Counted from the stretch's first letter, positions 35,349 to 44,706 are shown. The stretch: DNA of 64,000 bases from Flavobacterium sp. LC2016-12 (GCF_015351595.1 NZ_JADKPT010000012.1:62001-126000); one strand, 5' to 3'. Notes: a model not told the origin generated them from the letters alone. Program-made: numbers and translations.

Positions 35349-36644
35349 TTATTTCAAAATCCCCGCTTTATAAGTCGAAATAGCACGATCTCGTGCAAAA
35401 GCGTGATCAACCATAGGTTCGTTATAACCCAAATCAAATTCTGGAATCCATTTAAGAATGTAGATTCCTTTTTCGTCAAATTTTTTCTGTTGAATTTCGG
35501 GATTAAAAACTCTGAAGTACGGTGCTGCATCGCAACCTGTTCCAGCGGCCCATTGCCAGTTCCCAACGTTGGAGGCCAATTCAAAATCTAATAATTTCTC
35601 TGCAAAATAAGCTTCGCCCCATTGCCAGTTAATAAGTAAGTGTTTGCATAAAAAACTGGCGACTACCATACGAACCCGGTTGTGCATATAACCCGTTTCA
35701 TTCAGTTGACGCATTCCTGCATCGACCATCGGGTAACCTGTTGTTCCGGAACACCAACGTTTAAAATCGTCTTCGTTGTTTCTCCACTGAATGCCATCGT
35801 AAGCCGATTTGAAATTGTGATTAACGCAATTTGGAAAGCTGAAAAGAATCTGAATAAAAAATTCTCTCCAGATTAATTCGCTCAAAAAAGTTTGATTTTT
35901 TCGGTTGGCCCAATTCACTAACTTCCGAATACTCACAGTTCCAAAACGTAAATGTGGTGACAGATAAGAAGTGCTGTCTAAAGCCGGAAAATCCCGGGTT
36001 TCTTTGTAATTGGCAATTTGTGTCAAATTATGAGGAAGGACTTTTATACTGCTTCTTTCAAAACCTATTTCATTTAATTCAGGGAAATTAAACTGAATTT
36101 TAGCAAAATTATCGAATAATGATTCTGAATTATATTCTGATACGCCGCCTGAAAGATGATATTTTTCCAGCCATTTATTTTTGTACGGAGTATAAACGGT
36201 ATAAGGTAGCCCGTCTGCTTTTGTGATTTCTTTTTCTTCAAAAATTACATGATCTTTAAAGGGAAAAGTTTCAATATTATTTTCTTTCAGTAAAGAAGAA
36301 ATGGCTAAATCACGTTTAATAGCAAAAGGTTCGTAATCTTTATTAAAGAAAACCTGCTGAAAATCATACTCTTCAATAAGTGATTTCCAGACTTCAATAG
36401 TTTTTCCTTTTTTAATTAAAAGCGAAGAATCAATTGAATGAAGTTGTTTGTCTATTTTTTGAAGCGAATCATAAATAAAACTTATCCGTGCATCATTTTT
36501 AGGAAGATTCTCTAAAATATCATCATCAAAAATAAATAATGGAATTACAGTAAAGTCTGATTGTAGAGCATGAAATAATCCGGTATTGTCTTCTAAACGC
36601 AAATCGCGTCTAAACCAGAAAAGGGTAACTTTTTGTTTGGTCAT
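35349..36644 (-). CDS. phrB: Deoxyribodipyrimidine photolyase
   Basis: 431 residues. Photolyase domain at the N-terminus (FWFRRDLRLEDNTGLFHAL), and an FAD-binding C-terminal domain (LIWREFFIQIL, WCSGTTGYPMVDAGMRQLNETGYMHNR and NVGNWQWAAGTGCDAAPYFRVFNP). These match cryptochrome/photolyase class I enzymes that repair UV-induced pyrimidine dimers with blue light. A cryptochrome-type role is possible. Transcribed in the same direction as the carotenoid genes and last in that series. Confidence 0.92.
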   Translation of the reverse strand: MTKQKVTLFWFRRDLRLEDNTGLFHALQSDFTVIPLFIFDDDILENLPKNDARISFIYDSLQKIDKQLHSIDSSLLIKKGKTIEVWKSLIEEYDFQQVFFNKDYEPFAIKRDLAISSLLKENNIETFPFKDHVIFEEKEITKADGLPYTVYTPYKNKWLEKYHLSGGVSEYNSESLFDNFAKIQFNFPELNEIGFERSSIKVLPHNLTQIANYKETRDFPALDSTSYLSPHLRFGTVSIRKLVNWANRKNQTFLSELIWREFFIQILFSFPNCVNHNFKSAYDGIQWRNNEDDFKRWCSGTTGYPMVDAGMRQLNETGYMHNRVRMVVASFLCKHLLINWQWGEAYFAEKLLDFELASNVGNWQWAAGTGCDAAPYFRVFNPEIQQKKFDEKGIYILKWIPEFDLGYNEPMVDHAFARDRAISTYKAGILK

Positions 36645-36691
36645 TTTAATTTACTGAAGAAATATTTTTTTATCTAAATGCGCTAATCGAT

Positions 36692-37168
36692 TTAATTTTC
36701 AACCAATACTTTTGAATTGAATAACTCTTCAATTTTATTGTGACGATAATCAAAAATGGTTTTTAGTTTGCTCCTTACAACAAGACTATTTATTATTCTT
36801 CCTAAGTATCCTAGTGGGAGTGCATAATGTACGATGTCAGTCATTTTTGTTCCATCTTCTGTTGGTTCAAAAAAATGTTTATGGTGCCATAAGGCATAAG
36901 GCCCAAAACGCTGCTCGTCTATGAAATATTGATTTTCTTTTGAAACTGTAATGATGGTTACCCAATTAATTTTAATGCCTAAAAGAGGCTTTAAAGTATA
37001 GGTGATAATTTGGCCTGGATACATACGTTTACCGTCAAAATCCTGAATTTCAAAACTCATATTATCGAGCGTTATGGTTTGAAGATTTTTTGGACTTGAA
37101 AAGAAATTCCAACATTCTTCGACACTTATGTTTACATGTTGAACAGTTTCTATTTTGTATACTTTCAT
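36692..37168 (-). CDS. SRPBCC-family protein
   Basis: 158 residues with a START/Bet-v1-like pattern (VQHVNISVEECWNFFSSPKNLQTIT, YTLKPLLGIKINWVTIITVS, MTDIVHYALPLGYLGRIIN). Such proteins bind hydrophobic ligands. It lies between crtZ and phrB, a frequent place for this gene in flavobacterial light-protection clusters. Role unknown; a lipid- or pigment-related task is inference. Confidence 0.85.
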   Translation of the reverse strand: MKVYKIETVQHVNISVEECWNFFSSPKNLQTITLDNMSFEIQDFDGKRMYPGQIITYTLKPLLGIKINWVTIITVSKENQYFIDEQRFGPYALWHHKHFFEPTEDGTKMTDIVHYALPLGYLGRIINSLVVRSKLKTIFDYRHNKIEELFNSKVLVEN

Positions 37169-37177
37169 AAAATCAAT

Positions 37178-37618
37178 TTACATTTTATAATACTTAAAAG
37201 GAACAAATAACATTCCGAAACATTCTCCTTCTTCTTTTCCTAAATGTTTATGGTGAATTTTATGTGCTTTTCGTAACCCGATGAGGTACTTATTTTTGGT
37301 GTTTTTAAACCATTTAAAACGCTGATGAATCAGAACATCATGAATTAAAAAATAGCAAACGCCATATAAAGTTACGCCACAGGCAATAAAAAACAAATAA
37401 TTGAATCCGCCCTGAACGCCAAAATAAAAAAGTACAATACTCGGAATGGCAAAAATGACAAAGAAAATATCGTTTCGTTCAAAAGCGTGATCGTATTTTG
37501 GTTGGTGATGATCTGCGTGAAAGTACCACATTAATCCGTGCATCACATATTTGTGCGTAAGCCAGGTAACGCATTCCATAAAAAGAAAAACACCTAAAAA
37601 GATTAAGAAAGAAATCAT
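37178..37618 (-). CDS. crtZ: Beta-carotene hydroxylase
   Basis: 146 residues. Membrane di-iron hydroxylase of the fatty-acid hydroxylase superfamily, with the histidine clusters HKYVMH (residues about 17-22), HADHH (about 30-34), and HDVLIH and HKIHH near the C-terminus. It would convert beta-carotene to zeaxanthin, the usual flavobacterial yellow pigment. Sits between crtB and the SRPBCC gene on the same strand. Confidence 0.9.
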   Translation of the reverse strand: MISFLIFLGVFLFMECVTWLTHKYVMHGLMWYFHADHHQPKYDHAFERNDIFFVIFAIPSIVLFYFGVQGGFNYLFFIACGVTLYGVCYFLIHDVLIHQRFKWFKNTKNKYLIGLRKAHKIHHKHLGKEEGECFGMLFVPFKYYKM

Positions 37619-37703
37619 TTTTTTATTTGTTGAAATATTAAAGTTGCAATTAAAATCACTGAAATTTTAACCTGAAAATATAAAAGATTGACTCTATAAA
37701 TTA

Positions 37704-38543
37704 TCAGACTAATTTTAGCTTATAAGTTACAAAAGATTGGGCTAAAAGTCCCGCTTTTGTGTAATTTGAAACCCTGATTCGTGAATTTCCAATTTCATAA
37801 TAAGGCGTATTTTTTAATTTCTGAAGTAGCTTTTTGTAATAAATATAAGCAGTATAAACGCCAAATTTTGCTTCAATCGGAAGTTTTACAATTCCCTGAT
37901 AGGCAATTTTAAAATCTTCTTCGATTTCTTTGATGATTGCCGTTTTAGCATTTTCATCAAAAGATTTTAAATCGACTCCGGGAAAATAATTTCGATTTAA
38001 AACTAAATTATCGTCTTTTAAATCCCTTAGAAAATTTACTTTTTGAAAAGCAGAACCCAATCGCATTGCTTCGTGTTTTAAGTGGTCGTATTTTTGATTG
38101 TTTCCCTTTACAAAAACCTTTAAACACATTAATCCCACAACATCTGCCGAACCGTAGATGTAATCTTCGTATTCCATTTGCGTATTGTAAGTTGATTTTA
38201 TTAAGTCTAGTTTCATGCTTTTAAGAAACGCCTGAACTAAATCATCTGTTATATTGTATTGTTTTACAGTATGCTGAAACGAGTTTAAAATGGGGTTGAG
38301 GCTAATACCCATTTCCATGGCTTTGTAGTGTTCTTTCTCAAAATCATTGATGAGGTTTTCTTTGTCGTACTCATGAAAAGAGTCGACAATTTCATCAGCA
38401 AAACGAACAAAGCCGTAAATGCTGTAAATGCCATCTCTAATACTTGGCGAGAGCATTTTTACGGCAAGCGAAAAAGAAGTGCTGTAGTTTTGGGTAACCA
38501 ATTTGCTGCACTTTATAGAAACGGTGTCAAATAGTGATTTCAT
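37704..38543 (-). CDS. crtB: Phytoene synthase
   Basis: 279 residues. Two aspartate-rich prenyl-diphosphate sites are visible: YGFVRFADEIVDSF (DxxxD) and FLRDLKDDNLVLNRNYFP (the second). It condenses two geranylgeranyl diphosphates to phytoene. Starts 4 bases after the crtI stop, so the two are translationally close. Confidence 0.93.
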   Translation of the reverse strand: MKSLFDTVSIKCSKLVTQNYSTSFSLAVKMLSPSIRDGIYSIYGFVRFADEIVDSFHEYDKENLINDFEKEHYKAMEMGISLNPILNSFQHTVKQYNITDDLVQAFLKSMKLDLIKSTYNTQMEYEDYIYGSADVVGLMCLKVFVKGNNQKYDHLKHEAMRLGSAFQKVNFLRDLKDDNLVLNRNYFPGVDLKSFDENAKTAIIKEIEEDFKIAYQGIVKLPIEAKFGVYTAYIYYKKLLQKLKNTPYYEIGNSRIRVSNYTKAGLLAQSFVTYKLKLV

Positions 38544-38547
38544 CTTT

Positions 38548-40014
38548 TTACGATCTTAGAGATTGGTGAATTAATTCAGCTACTAATTTTCCCGAAATTA
38601 AAGCGGGCGGAACTCCCGGGCCAGGAACAGTTAATTGTCCTGTGAAATATAAATTACGAACTTTTTTGCTCTTTAGTTTTGGCCTTAAGAAAGCAGTTTG
38701 TAAAAGTGTGTTAGCCATTCCGTAGGCATTTCCTTTGTAAGCATTATAATCTGTTACAAAATCATTTTTGCAGAAGGATCTTTTAAATATAATATTATTT
38801 TTAATTTTTTGTTGTGTAAGTTCCTCAAAACGAGTGATTATTTTTTCAAAATATTCTTCCCGAAGTTCTTCTGTATCTTTGATTCCCGGTGCTAAGGGAA
38901 TTAAAAAGAAGCCGCTTTCCATTCCGTTTGGTGCTGCAGACGCATCTGTTTTTGATGGAAAGTTGGCGTAGAACAGCGGAGCTTCTGGCCATTTTGGTTG
39001 ATCATAAATGTCGGCTGCGTGCTGGTTAAAATCAACATCAAAAAATAAAGCGTGATGGGTAATGTTCTCTATTTTTTTATCAAAACCAACAAAAAATAAA
39101 AGAGAAGAAGGTGCAAAAACACGACTTCCCCAATATTTTTCTGAATAGCTTCTATATGTTTCGTCGAGTAAGGTTTCAGTATGCTGATAATCGGCACCAC
39201 TTAAAATGATATCCGCTTTTATGGTTTTTCCGTTAATTATGATTGCGGTTGCCGTTTTGTTTTCAACTATAATTTTTTCAATTGATGCATTTGTTTCAAT
39301 TGTAACACCCAATTCCGTTGCCAGTTTTTCAATGCCACGAACGACATCAAACATTCCGGTTTTTGGATGCCAGGTTCCTAAACCAAAATCGGCATAATTC
39401 ATAAAATTATAAAAAGATGGTGTTTTGGTTGGTTTGGCACCTAAAAATAAAACAGGGAATTCGAGAATCTGAATTAGTCGCTCGTTTTTAAATTTCTTCC
39501 GAATATCAGTACTTACATTACTGAAGAACTGATTTAATTTTAATGCAGTTTGTGGCGTGATTAGTTCTAATGGAGAAACTCCAGGGCGATAAACCAAATC
39601 TTTAATTGCAATATCATAATTGCTTTTGGCCTGATTAATAAAAGTTTCCAGTTTTGATCCGCTTCCTTTTTCAATACTTTCAAAAGTGGTTTTTATTGCT
39701 TCAAGATTATCATAAATATTGATGAAGTCATTTATTCCAAAATAAACACGGTACGCCGGATTTAGTTTGATGAGTTCATAATAATCGTCTGTTTTTTTAT
39801 TGAAATCGCTGAAGAATTTTTCAAAAACGTCTGGCATCCAGTACCAGCTTGGTCCCATGTCGAAAGTAAAACCGTCTTTTTTAAATTGTCTTGCCCGACC
39901 GCCTATAGATTCGTTTTTTTCATAAATAGTTACCTTGTTACCTTGTTGTGCCAGGTAACAAGAAGCGGCTAACGAAGAGAAGCCTGAACCTATTATTGTG
40001 ATAGTTTTTGTCAT
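38548..40014 (-). CDS. crtI: Phytoene desaturase
   Basis: 488 residues. The dinucleotide-binding start TIIGSGFSSLAASCYLAQQG, GGRARQFKKDGFTFDMGPSWYW near residue 40, and the C-terminal GPGVPPALISGKLVA are diagnostic of CrtI. It performs serial desaturation of phytoene to lycopene. The promoter immediately upstream has its -7 box only 8 bases before the start codon, which implies a nearly leaderless message. It is first in the crt series; crtY is not in the window. Confidence 0.95.
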   Translation of the reverse strand: MTKTITIIGSGFSSLAASCYLAQQGNKVTIYEKNESIGGRARQFKKDGFTFDMGPSWYWMPDVFEKFFSDFNKKTDDYYELIKLNPAYRVYFGINDFINIYDNLEAIKTTFESIEKGSGSKLETFINQAKSNYDIAIKDLVYRPGVSPLELITPQTALKLNQFFSNVSTDIRKKFKNERLIQILEFPVLFLGAKPTKTPSFYNFMNYADFGLGTWHPKTGMFDVVRGIEKLATELGVTIETNASIEKIIVENKTATAIIINGKTIKADIILSGADYQHTETLLDETYRSYSEKYWGSRVFAPSSLLFFVGFDKKIENITHHALFFDVDFNQHAADIYDQPKWPEAPLFYANFPSKTDASAAPNGMESGFFLIPLAPGIKDTEELREEYFEKIITRFEELTQQKIKNNIIFKRSFCKNDFVTDYNAYKGNAYGMANTLLQTAFLRPKLKSKKVRNLYFTGQLTVPGPGVPPALISGKLVAELIHQSLRS

Positions 40015-40021
40015 TGTTTAA

Positions 40022-40050
40022 CAAATATACAAAAACTTTAAACAAAACAA
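40022..40050 (-). promoter_or_regulatory. Promoter of crtI, with candidate operator arms
   Basis: On the minus strand TTG (40050-40048), an 18-bp spacer and TATATTTG (40029-40022) match the Bacteroidota promoter consensus. The start codon is at 40014, so the leader would be only a few bases. Hexamers TGTTTA (40015-40020) and TAAACA (40039-40044) flank the -7 box as inverted arms and could be a MerR-family operator. Confidence 0.6.
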
Positions 40051-40950
40051 TTATATTCTTTCCAGAGTCTCGTCCATCGAGTAGAAAAGTTTTATTCTTT
40101 CAGGTAAAACAGTCTGATCAATGTGTTCTATCATGCTCCCCATAAGCCAGATTTCGTTGTTTTTCTCCAGTAATTTTTGTCCCATTGATTTTACATATTG
40201 ATTAATTACGCTACGATCAGGCTGAACGGTCATGAACGAGACAAACGTAATATTCTCAAAATATCGGGTAAGATCCTGTAGGTTTTCAATTGGCATACTT
40301 TCTCCTAAATAAATGGTTTTGTAACCTTTTAATAAGATTTCATATTGAATGTACAATAATCCAATTTGGTGAATTTCATTTAAGGGTAACGAAAGAACAA
40401 AAACACGATCTTTTTTGGTTGGTTTTAAGATTTGAAGACTTTCCGTATAAATTAAAATCTTTTGTTTAATCAAATGACTTATGAAATGTTCATTTGCCGG
40501 ACTAATGGTTTCAGATTGCCATAACAATCCCAGTTCTTTTAATAAAGGAAGAAAATGGTCTTTGAAAACTTCGCTAAATGTTTTTTCTGAAATAAGCCAG
40601 TCAAAGGTGGTGAAGAATAATTCCTGGTCAAAATTCATCATCGCCATCTTAAAGGATGTGATAGCATAATTTTGAGAATTCTTCTTTGAAATGATTTCAC
40701 GAACCAGCTGTGGGATTTTTTCTTCCGGGTATGTCGCTATTTTAGATATTTTATATCCGTACTCGTGTAGTAGCGTTATATTTAATAGTTTTTGTAAATT
40801 ATGTACATTATAAAGCCTGATATTGGTATCAGTTCTCATGGGTTCAAGAATGTTATATCTTTTCTCCCAAATACGAATGGTGTGTGCTTTTATTCCTGAT
40901 AAATTTTCAAGGTCTTTTATGCTAAAAACGGTCTTTATGTTGTTTATCAT
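40051..40950 (-). CDS. MerR-family regulator with cobalamin-binding domain, CarH/LitR-like photoreceptor
   Basis: 299 residues. Residues 1-75 are a MerR winged helix (FSIKDLENLSGIKAHTIRIWEKRY). Residues about 95-175 are a four-helix bundle holding W144, nine residues, then E154-H155: the W-x9-EH signature that contacts the adenosyl group in CarH. Residues 180-299 are a B12-binding Rossmann domain with E192-I-H194-Q-I-G197, the ExHxxG motif whose histidine is the axial ligand. In characterised CarH the dark adenosylcobalamin-bound tetramer represses carotenoid genes and light disrupts it. The gene is adjacent to crtI and phrB. No light response has been shown here. Confidence 0.9.
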   Translation of the reverse strand: MINNIKTVFSIKDLENLSGIKAHTIRIWEKRYNILEPMRTDTNIRLYNVHNLQKLLNITLLHEYGYKISKIATYPEEKIPQLVREIISKKNSQNYAITSFKMAMMNFDQELFFTTFDWLISEKTFSEVFKDHFLPLLKELGLLWQSETISPANEHFISHLIKQKILIYTESLQILKPTKKDRVFVLSLPLNEIHQIGLLYIQYEILLKGYKTIYLGESMPIENLQDLTRYFENITFVSFMTVQPDRSVINQYVKSMGQKLLEKNNEIWLMGSMIEHIDQTVLPERIKLFYSMDETLERI

Positions 40951-41025
40951 TATTACTATTTTGGATGAACAAAAATAGAATAAAATCTGAGATTACATTT
41001 AAAACCTGATTAAAATGATAGATTA

Positions 41026-41985
41026 TTAGAAGTTTGTAGTATCATACTGATTTAATTTGTCCAAATACAAGATTGTTTTGGAGCCGTCTTTACTTCTGTT
41101 GTACATGGTAACGAATTTTGCACCGTAAATAATTTCATTAAAAGTGTACGATGTTCTGGCTGCCACCGTGTTACTAAACATATCATCAAATGTGGTTATG
41201 AAAACTAAAATTTCGCCATGAATTTTTTTGAAATCTTCTTCACTAAAATTATATAACGGACTGGTTTCTGTTATTGGGTGAACTAAGGTCCAGCTTAAAG
41301 ATAATGCGTTGATTCTGTCAAGTTCTAAATCTAACGCGTAAAATTTGTTTGTGCGTTCGCCATTTTCTTCCACACTCATTCCGAGTGTTACTTTTGCTTT
41401 TGCATCTGTAAAATTGGTATTTTTAAAGGGTACAAGGCGAATCATTAAGCCTTTGCCTTCACCATATGGAGAAATTAAGGCATTGTGAGAAAATTTTAGA
41501 AACGCTGTTGGTTTACTGAATTTTCCAAAGAATAAACCTGTAGCAATTGCAAAACTTAATAAACCTATTAAAGCTTCTGCAGCTGATAAAGCACTTGTTA
41601 AAAAACCATTTGGGCTAATATGCCCGTAGCCCACAGTTGTAAAAGTTTGTGCGCTAAAAAAATAAGCCTGCCCAAATTGTATTAGCACACTTTGAGCTGG
41701 TGCAATTCCATCAAGATGTTCAATTCCAATGCCGTAATAAAGTAGTGCAAACACAAAATTGATAGCAATATAGAACGTAAATAAAATAAGCATGAATTTC
41801 CAATTGGACATGTCGATCATGGTATGGTACCAACTGATGCGACGCAGGAAATTCATTCCTCTTTTTTCGATATTTGGCGTTCCGTTTTTGTTTACAAATC
41901 TACCACCGTAGCTGTTTGCATTGGTTCCGAATCCTGAATTTTTATCTGTCTCGACAATACGGGGTGTTTTTTTTATGAGTGACAT
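41026..41985 (-). CDS. Inward-rectifier potassium channel (KirBac type)
   Basis: 319 residues. Two membrane helices (about 62-85 and 130-152) flank the pore loop with the selectivity filter TTVGYG. The cytoplasmic immunoglobulin-like Kir domain follows (MIRLVPFKNTNFTDAKAKVTLGM, LDRINALSLSWTLVHPI, FDDMFSNTVAARTSY). It conducts potassium; in bacteria the physiological role is unclear. It stands upstream of the MerR gene on the same strand with a 75-base gap containing a TATTTTTG box (40970-40977). Confidence 0.92.
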   Translation of the reverse strand: MSLIKKTPRIVETDKNSGFGTNANSYGGRFVNKNGTPNIEKRGMNFLRRISWYHTMIDMSNWKFMLILFTFYIAINFVFALLYYGIGIEHLDGIAPAQSVLIQFGQAYFFSAQTFTTVGYGHISPNGFLTSALSAAEALIGLLSFAIATGLFFGKFSKPTAFLKFSHNALISPYGEGKGLMIRLVPFKNTNFTDAKAKVTLGMSVEENGERTNKFYALDLELDRINALSLSWTLVHPITETSPLYNFSEEDFKKIHGEILVFITTFDDMFSNTVAARTSYTFNEIIYGAKFVTMYNRSKDGSKTILYLDKLNQYDTTNF

Positions 41986-42000
41986 CTGTTTTTTGTCAAG

Positions 42001-44070
42001 TTATTGTTTGATTATTTTTTTGGTGCTGTATCCAGTTTCATTTGAAATGGAAATAAAATATATTCCTTTTGGATAGGAACTCCAGTCTGTTTTTATAGTA
42101 TTTGAATTTTGTTTTGATTCATATAACAAATGCCCCAGAACATCGTACATTTTATAAGTAAGAATAGGTTGGCTTGCCTCAATATTTAATAAATTGGTCA
42201 CCGGATTAGGGAACAAAATTAGATTTTTTAATTCATTATTTTCTGGCAGAGATAAATTACTATCTGATACAGCAACCCAGCTTGATGCCAATGCATTATC
42301 TAAATCAGTATTTGTAAGCTGTAGGTAATTTCCATTTCCATCTGCAGAAGGCCAGGGAGCTGTGTTGGAATATTCAACAGAATCTATCGTATTGCCAAAT
42401 CCATCAGCTAATATAAGTTTTTGAGATGTGTTAGATAGATTACGAGAGAATTGTCCAAAAGCAGTTACACCATATTTAGATTCAAAAGAAGTTTTATTGC
42501 TTGCAATATAAAGATTTTGATTTGCTAATAAGATTGAGTTGGCTGGAAATTGATAAGAAAGTCCAAGTTCTCTTAAATAAATACCGGTTAAATTTACGGT
42601 GGTATTTCCTGTGTTTTTAATTTCTATAAATTCTAGATCATTGCTTATTGGGTAGGTTGTTGAAGTACCTGGATTGTAATTTATTTTTGTGATTGCAAGC
42701 GAAGGAATTTCAATATTAGCGCAAGAGTTGAAACTTCCTAATTGATTGGTCATCCAGTTTATTCGGTTAAATAAAAATGATTTTAGATAGTTGATCTCAC
42801 GTTCATCGTTTGGTATTGTACCCCATTTTTGATTCTCTCTGATTTTTGCTTCACTGATATAACTAATTGTTTCATCTATAAACTGAGTTAGATAATTGAA
42901 ATTTAAAGGCTGCCCTTCTTGTGTAAGTTCGTTCCATCTTTTTGAAAAATAACATTTAAAAGTACTGTCATTAAAAAGATCTTGCCAAAATTTAGCTCCT
43001 TCGTTATCTCCATTCGAAAATTGCCAAACATTGTATTTGCTACGGTCGTAGCCCCAGGAAAATAAATCATTCCCATATGTTAAATTAAAGTCCCAAATTG
43101 GGCCCGCACGTAATTTTCCTTCCTTGTCCTTATGAAAGTAGGTACTGTATTGGTAACTATCTGCATTGGATGCCAATTCGGATAAAAGCATGTAATCAAC
43201 AAATGTCGGCACATCGATAATGGAGGAATAACCTGTTGCTAAATCAGTATTGTGCGAACTGGCATTGCTCTCGAGACTATTAAATTGAGTGTATATATAG
43301 GCATTTTGTTGTGTTGTGATGTTTTCTGGTTTTGGTAATTCATGAATAAAATCAACAGTGCCATTGTAAGATGCCATTGTCCACGCTATTGGGTCTCCAC
43401 CAGTTGTTTTGTCTGATTTTGTAATATACCCGCCGCTAACATTGGGGAGCGTATTGTCTGAATCTGCCATTTTTATAACATTGACTCTATTGATATTCGA
43501 TTTTATTTTCTCCTGTAAAATGTAAAGCCCCTGGTAAACGTTGTTAATTATTACTTCGCAATAGACAGTCCTTGTAGCATAATCACCAATTTGACGTGAC
43601 AAATTATAAGAGATATAATCTCGAATGCAGGAAGGATCATAAGCTAATGAATTTAAAATCCAGTCGTTTTCACTAGGCATTCCCAGTAAACTTACATTGT
43701 TGTTGCTCGTATTATTGGCTTTTAAAGTGGTAAATCCGTATGGTTTTTTTGGAAGCAATTGAGATGTTGATCCCCTAAGTTCAATGCCTATACGACCATT
43801 GTAATCCAGATACGATTCATTAGAACTGTCTGTTAAATAATTTCTGGTTCCATCTGGTCTTTTGATGATTTTCATAGATGCCAGGACTTTAGGATCGTCT
43901 GGGATTTCTGTAGGTAAATTAGTAGCGGGGTTAATATCAGTATTAATGATAATAATGGGCAAATTACTATCAGTAAAAGTTTGCGATTTTACATTAGTTG
44001 AAAAAAGAAATATAAATAGTATGTAAATGGTATTTGACAGGTAAGATTTTGACAGGTAATGGTTTAGCAT
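42001..44070 (-). CDS. Secreted CotH-kinase-like protein with lamin-tail and T9SS domains
   Basis: 689 residues from the ATG at 44070; an upstream TTG (44088) is less likely. Signal peptide ending VKSQ. Residues about 45-430 are CotH-like (LRGSTSQLLPKKPYGF, NDWILNSLAYDPSCIRDYISY, LQEKIKSNINRVNV, GPIWDFNLTYGND). Residues about 450-590 are a lamin-tail domain (ITKINYNPGTSTTYPISNDLEFIEIKNTG). The last 75 residues are a type A sorting domain (LFPNPVTNLLNIEAS, ending TKKIIKQ), so export is by the type IX system to the surface. CotH enzymes are protein kinases in spore coats. The substrate here is unknown. Confidence 0.9.
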   Translation of the reverse strand: MLNHYLSKSYLSNTIYILFIFLFSTNVKSQTFTDSNLPIIIINTDINPATNLPTEIPDDPKVLASMKIIKRPDGTRNYLTDSSNESYLDYNGRIGIELRGSTSQLLPKKPYGFTTLKANNTSNNNVSLLGMPSENDWILNSLAYDPSCIRDYISYNLSRQIGDYATRTVYCEVIINNVYQGLYILQEKIKSNINRVNVIKMADSDNTLPNVSGGYITKSDKTTGGDPIAWTMASYNGTVDFIHELPKPENITTQQNAYIYTQFNSLESNASSHNTDLATGYSSIIDVPTFVDYMLLSELASNADSYQYSTYFHKDKEGKLRAGPIWDFNLTYGNDLFSWGYDRSKYNVWQFSNGDNEGAKFWQDLFNDSTFKCYFSKRWNELTQEGQPLNFNYLTQFIDETISYISEAKIRENQKWGTIPNDEREINYLKSFLFNRINWMTNQLGSFNSCANIEIPSLAITKINYNPGTSTTYPISNDLEFIEIKNTGNTTVNLTGIYLRELGLSYQFPANSILLANQNLYIASNKTSFESKYGVTAFGQFSRNLSNTSQKLILADGFGNTIDSVEYSNTAPWPSADGNGNYLQLTNTDLDNALASSWVAVSDSNLSLPENNELKNLILFPNPVTNLLNIEASQPILTYKMYDVLGHLLYESKQNSNTIKTDWSSYPKGIYFISISNETGYSTKKIIKQ

Positions 44071-44147
44071 AGTTAGATTTTTTAACAAATGTAACCATAA
44101 TAGATTATTAAAAAAAAAGGAATATTTTTTTGCGAAAAAGCAAAAAA

Positions 44148-44181
44148 AACAATCTGCAAAAGAATTATATTGCAGATTGTT
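44148..44181 (-). terminator. Terminator of the TPR gene
   Basis: A perfect 12-bp stem (44148-44159 with 44170-44181) is followed on the minus strand by a T run, just past the stop at 44206. Confidence 0.8.
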
Positions 44182-44205
44182 TCTTATTAAGCTTGTATTT
44201 TAGTT

Positions 44206-44706
44206 TTATTTACAAAATGTTGCTTTGTTTTTTTTGGCGCTCTGACTCCCTAATTCAATGGCTTTAGCGAAATCTTTGCAACAATTCTTTTTATCTCCAA
44301 TTTTATTATAGGCCAAACCTCTTAAGTTGTATGCAACATAATCTTTTGGATTTAATTCGAGTGATGAAGAACAATCTGCAATGGTTTCCTTAAAGTTCAT
44401 TAATTTGTAATTGACATTGGCTCTTCCGGTGTAAGCGTCAGTATTCATGTCGTTTAATTCAAGTGTTTTGTTAAAATCGGCAAGAGCTCCTTTTAAATCA
44501 TTGAGATTGTATTTGGCCACACCTCTGTTTTGATATGCTTCGACAAATTTAGGATCCATGTTGATTGCTTTGGTGTAATCGGCGATGGCGCCTTTAGTGT
44601 TGCCGGCTTCGGCTTTTTTCATGGCTTTGTCAAAATAAGCCGTTGAAGATTGTGCCCAGGTTGAGCAGCTGATCATAATAAATGATACCAGTAATAATTT
44701 TTTCAT
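44206..44706 (-). CDS. Secreted TPR protein
   Basis: 166 residues. Signal peptide ending TWAQ (residue 19). Three to four tetratricopeptide repeats follow (AEAGNTKGAIADYTKAINMDPKFVEAY, LNDLKGALADFNKTLELNDMNTDAY, ETIADCSSSLELNPKDYVAYNLRG and CKDFAKAIELG). It is probably a periplasmic protein-interaction scaffold; partner unknown. Separate transcript with its own terminator. Confidence 0.85.
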   Translation of the reverse strand: MKKLLLVSFIMISCSTWAQSSTAYFDKAMKKAEAGNTKGAIADYTKAINMDPKFVEAYQNRGVAKYNLNDLKGALADFNKTLELNDMNTDAYTGRANVNYKLMNFKETIADCSSSLELNPKDYVAYNLRGLAYNKIGDKKNCCKDFAKAIELGSQSAKKNKATFCK

